7,192 nucleotides of DNA. It comes from a bacterium (lineage in GTDB: Bacteria; Bacillota_A; Clostridia; Lachnospirales; Lachnospiraceae). The stretch lies in NCBI GenBank assembly GCA_004562915.1, contig SFQZ01000127.1, positions 1-7,192 on the forward strand, given 5' to 3'. Made by a program: the position numbers and the translations under genes. Below, piece by piece: positions 5,062-7,192 of the stretch. Position 1 is the first letter of the stretch. Every line of letters starts with the position of its first letter. The notes under the pieces are model-generated. The model was given only the letters and a program-made list of their open reading frames with translations, did no database searches and was not told the DNA's origin.

Positions 5062-7138
5062 TTTAATTCTAAGAAATAGTAAACGCAACCGCAAAGAAAA
5101 CGGGCTGTTCTTCGGTTCATTGGTCATTTCCATTGTCGCTTTTTATATCATCCTTTCGCTCTCCAAACAGGATGTGATGGTCTTTCTTGCGAAAATGGAA
5201 AGTGATGCGGTAAATAAATTGTTGCTGATGATTCCTGTTTTCTATGGAATGACATTGGGAATCCTGTTTTTCCTGATTTATTTTGCCTGTAAATATCAGA
5301 TGGAGCGCCGCAGAAAAGAGTTTGGTGTCTATCTGATGATGGGAATGCGGAGAAGTAAGCTCTTTATCATGCTTCTTGCGGAGGATCTTTTGAGCAGTAT
5401 TCTGGCTCTGGTAATCGGACTTCCGATTGCGGTGCTGCTTTCGGAACTGATCAGTCTGGTTACTGCCAAACTTGTGGGGATGGGTATCATCGGCCATCAG
5501 TTTACATTTTCGCTGTCTGCTGTTTGTTTTACCGTTGCAGGATTCCTCGTTATCAAGCTGGCGGCGTTTCTGATCCTCAGTGGGAAAATCAGCCGGCAGG
5601 AGATCGGCACGCTTCTGGCTTCTTTCTCCGAAAAAGAAAAAAAGCAAAGGCCGGCGTTTGTCTATGGAACTTGTACCGTTTCAGGCATGATCATGCTGGC
5701 AGCCGCCTATGCCGTGGCTATTCAGGGAATTGCATGGTACGCCCCGGATAAGATGCTCCTGACCCTGGTTCTCGGGCTTTTGGGAACGATTCTTCTGTTT
5801 TATGGAATGCGGGCATTGATCGCCTTATTGGTAAAGGCGGGGAAAACAAATCGAAAACTTCATGTATTTTCATTCCGTCAGATTCAGGAAAATGTCATGC
5901 ATCAGTCTACCTCCATGGCCATCAGTTCGCTGCTGATTCTGGCAGCATTGTGCTGTTTTGGCGCCGGCATCGGTATTGCCGGTACCAGCCGGCAGGCGGA
6001 GGAGCATGTGATGGATTATACATTTCAGGATTATGGTGCAGAGAGTTCACAGGATGCCCTTTCTCATCTGAAGACTGTGCTGAAGGAAAATGATCTTGAA
6101 AGTCAATTTTCCCAGCTTTTTGAAATGCGGATCGGCAACGTCCGGAATGGGGAGAATGGTAATCATGTGTTTCAAATGGATTCTGTTATGGAGTCTTTGG
6201 AAGGTTTCACACAATCCGAGGATCGGGATGTCCTGCTGAACAATCTGGGCTATGTTGATTATCCGTATCTGATCTGTTTGTCAGATTACAACCGTCTGTT
6301 GGAGGCCGCCGGTAAGCCTGCTCTGGTACTGGAGGAAAATGAGGCTGCCGTGTATCAGGATTATGATTTTACGACTGAGAGCAGAATGGATATGCTCAAC
6401 CGTATTCTTTCTGAACATCCGGAGACCCTGCTGAATGGTACTCCTTTATATCTGACCGGCAAGATCCAGTCTGTTGATTTGGTGACCGACAGGTCAATCA
6501 CCTTATCGTTTGCATTGATTCTGCCTGACGAACAGTTCTTACAATATACAAATGGAGAATATGAGGTTTATATCAATGGTATTATGAGCCGGAAAGCGGT
6601 AAAGTCCGGAAGCCTGATGACCGCGATTTCTGATATGAACGCACGGTTGGATGAACTTTGCCTTGAAGATATGGGTATTGAGTATGAAAGCTTTCTGCAA
6701 AATATCGGACGTCAGCTTTTTTATATGGTTGCGGCCAGCTACATTACCATCTATCTTGCCATTATCTTTCTGGTGGTTGCCAATACCATTATGGGGGTTC
6801 AGTTCCTGATGAATCAGCAGAAGACAGGACGCAGATATCAGACGCTGGTGCATCTGGGCGCTACTTATAAAGATATTTGTCTATCTGCCCGGAAACAGAT
6901 CAACTGGTTTATGGGACTTCCCGTCTTTGTCGCTACAATCAGCAGTATCTTTGGAGTCAAGGCTCTCTTTGCGGGACTTCTTTCATCCGGAACAAATGGA
7001 GCAGAGTGGGAAATGCTTCTGGTGTCTACCGCTATGATTTTACTGCTTTGTGTGGTAGAATATATCTATGTAACCATTATTAAGCGTTCCAGCGACCGAT
7101 ATTTGCTGACGCTCATGCAGCCGCAGAGAGAAGAATAG
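5051..7138 (+). CDS. Bce-type ABC transporter permease with large extracellular domain (FtsX family)
   Basis: This 695-residue permease starts at ATG 5051, inside the end of the ATPase gene, with GGAGGA at 5035-5040. Hydrophobicity suggests ten helices at about 18-37, 57-79, 104-128, 153-177, 205-228, 235-262, 287-311, 556-580, 615-640 and 655-677. The long polar stretch 312-555 between helices 7 and 8 is the extracellular domain that in BceB-like proteins recognises the peptide antibiotic and is needed for signalling to the partner histidine kinase. The FtsX-type motif E-F-G-V-Y-L-M-M-G-M-R-R lies at 90-101. It is somewhat longer than the roughly 650 residues I recall for Bacillus BceB. It should form a complex with the upstream ATPase, and the adjacent response regulator supports a sensing module. 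The ligand is unknown. Confidence 0.9.
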   Translation: MFSNLILRNSKRNRKENGLFFGSLVISIVAFYIILSLSKQDVMVFLAKMESDAVNKLLLMIPVFYGMTLGILFFLIYFACKYQMERRRKEFGVYLMMGMRRSKLFIMLLAEDLLSSILALVIGLPIAVLLSELISLVTAKLVGMGIIGHQFTFSLSAVCFTVAGFLVIKLAAFLILSGKISRQEIGTLLASFSEKEKKQRPAFVYGTCTVSGMIMLAAAYAVAIQGIAWYAPDKMLLTLVLGLLGTILLFYGMRALIALLVKAGKTNRKLHVFSFRQIQENVMHQSTSMAISSLLILAALCCFGAGIGIAGTSRQAEEHVMDYTFQDYGAESSQDALSHLKTVLKENDLESQFSQLFEMRIGNVRNGENGNHVFQMDSVMESLEGFTQSEDRDVLLNNLGYVDYPYLICLSDYNRLLEAAGKPALVLEENEAAVYQDYDFTTESRMDMLNRILSEHPETLLNGTPLYLTGKIQSVDLVTDRSITLSFALILPDEQFLQYTNGEYEVYINGIMSRKAVKSGSLMTAISDMNARLDELCLEDMGIEYESFLQNIGRQLFYMVAASYITIYLAIIFLVVANTIMGVQFLMNQQKTGRRYQTLVHLGATYKDICLSARKQINWFMGLPVFVATISSIFGVKALFAGLLSSGTNGAEWEMLLVSTAMILLLCVVEYIYVTIIKRSSDRYLLTLMQPQREE

Positions 7139-7156
7139 CCGGGAAGGAGGACTGTC

Positions 7157-7192
7157 ATGAAGAAAATCGCTGTTGTAGAAGATGAAGTTTAT
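7157..7192 (+). CDS. Response regulator, N-terminal 12 codons only (probable BceR-like, OmpR family)
   Basis: ATG 7157 follows GGAGG (7146-7150) by six bases and begins 18 bases after the permease stop. The visible residues M-K-K-I-A-V-V-E-D-E-V-Y show the first strand and the acidic E-D-E triad of a receiver domain; the phosphorylated Asp lies beyond the window. Position in a Bce-type operon suggests an OmpR-family regulator that activates the transporter promoter, with a histidine kinase gene expected next. The family within response regulators is inferred from context. Confidence 0.8.
   Translation, partial: MKKIAVVEDEVY

Noticed and set aside
5117..5647. A 176-codon open frame on the minus strand
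   Set aside because: It is the complement of the permease coding sequence; its hydrophilic, low-complexity composition is what antisense of membrane helices gives, and no start signal is present.

Overview
The window looks like accessory-rich chromosome of a low-to-mid GC Gram-positive anaerobe of the class Clostridia, most likely Lachnospiraceae. This is an inference. It rests on strong GGAGG ribosome binding sites, a Bce-type ABC transporter followed by a response regulator, a NifX-like/SlyD-like fusion protein, and the kinds of mobile element present. No rRNA, tRNA or CRISPR array was seen.

Positions 1-1800 are a graveyard of mobile elements. On the minus strand lies one end of an IS91-like element with two overlapping genes, a tyrosine recombinase (230-1062) and an IS91-family transposase (1-237, running off the window). 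Both appear inactivated. The recombinase has lost about 37 bases between its H-x-x-R and L-G-H-R motifs and is frameshifted. The transposase has an in-frame TAA at codon 15. On the plus strand follow the last ~56 codons of an IS66-family transposase (1326-1496) and what reads as domain I of a group II intron (about 1535-1712) with no reverse transcriptase and no 3' end. An 11-bp perfect inverted repeat (1742-1769) separates this debris from the working genes.

Positions 1802-4190 hold two divergently transcribed single genes. A CPA1-type Na+/H+ antiporter (minus strand, 1802-3064) has a near-consensus promoter. An unusual 277-residue protein (3305-4138) joins a NifX/NifB-type cofactor-binding domain, a short His/Cys-rich linker and a SlyD-like FKBP prolyl isomerase; it ends in a strong intrinsic terminator. 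The intergenic region between them carries a 16-bp dyad, an 11-bp direct repeat and a 14-bp perfect palindrome, all candidate operators.

Positions 4191-7192 hold an operon for a Bce-type peptide-antibiotic sensing and resistance module: ATPase (4294-5061), 10-helix permease with a large extracellular domain (5051-7138) and the first 12 codons of a response regulator (7157 onward). A histidine kinase probably follows outside the window. Upstream, an inverted repeat CTTACA-N5-TGTAAG closely resembles the binding site described for BceR-like regulators. A second, 9-bp inverted repeat brackets the probable -10 element. By family knowledge, the transporter senses a cell-wall-active peptide, signals through a kinase to the regulator, and the regulator activates the transporter promoter.

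I did not find a convincing wholly new system. The most interesting items are the NifX-linker-SlyD fusion with its operator-rich promoter region, the predicted autoregulatory operator of the Bce module, and the stacked decay of three unrelated mobile elements.
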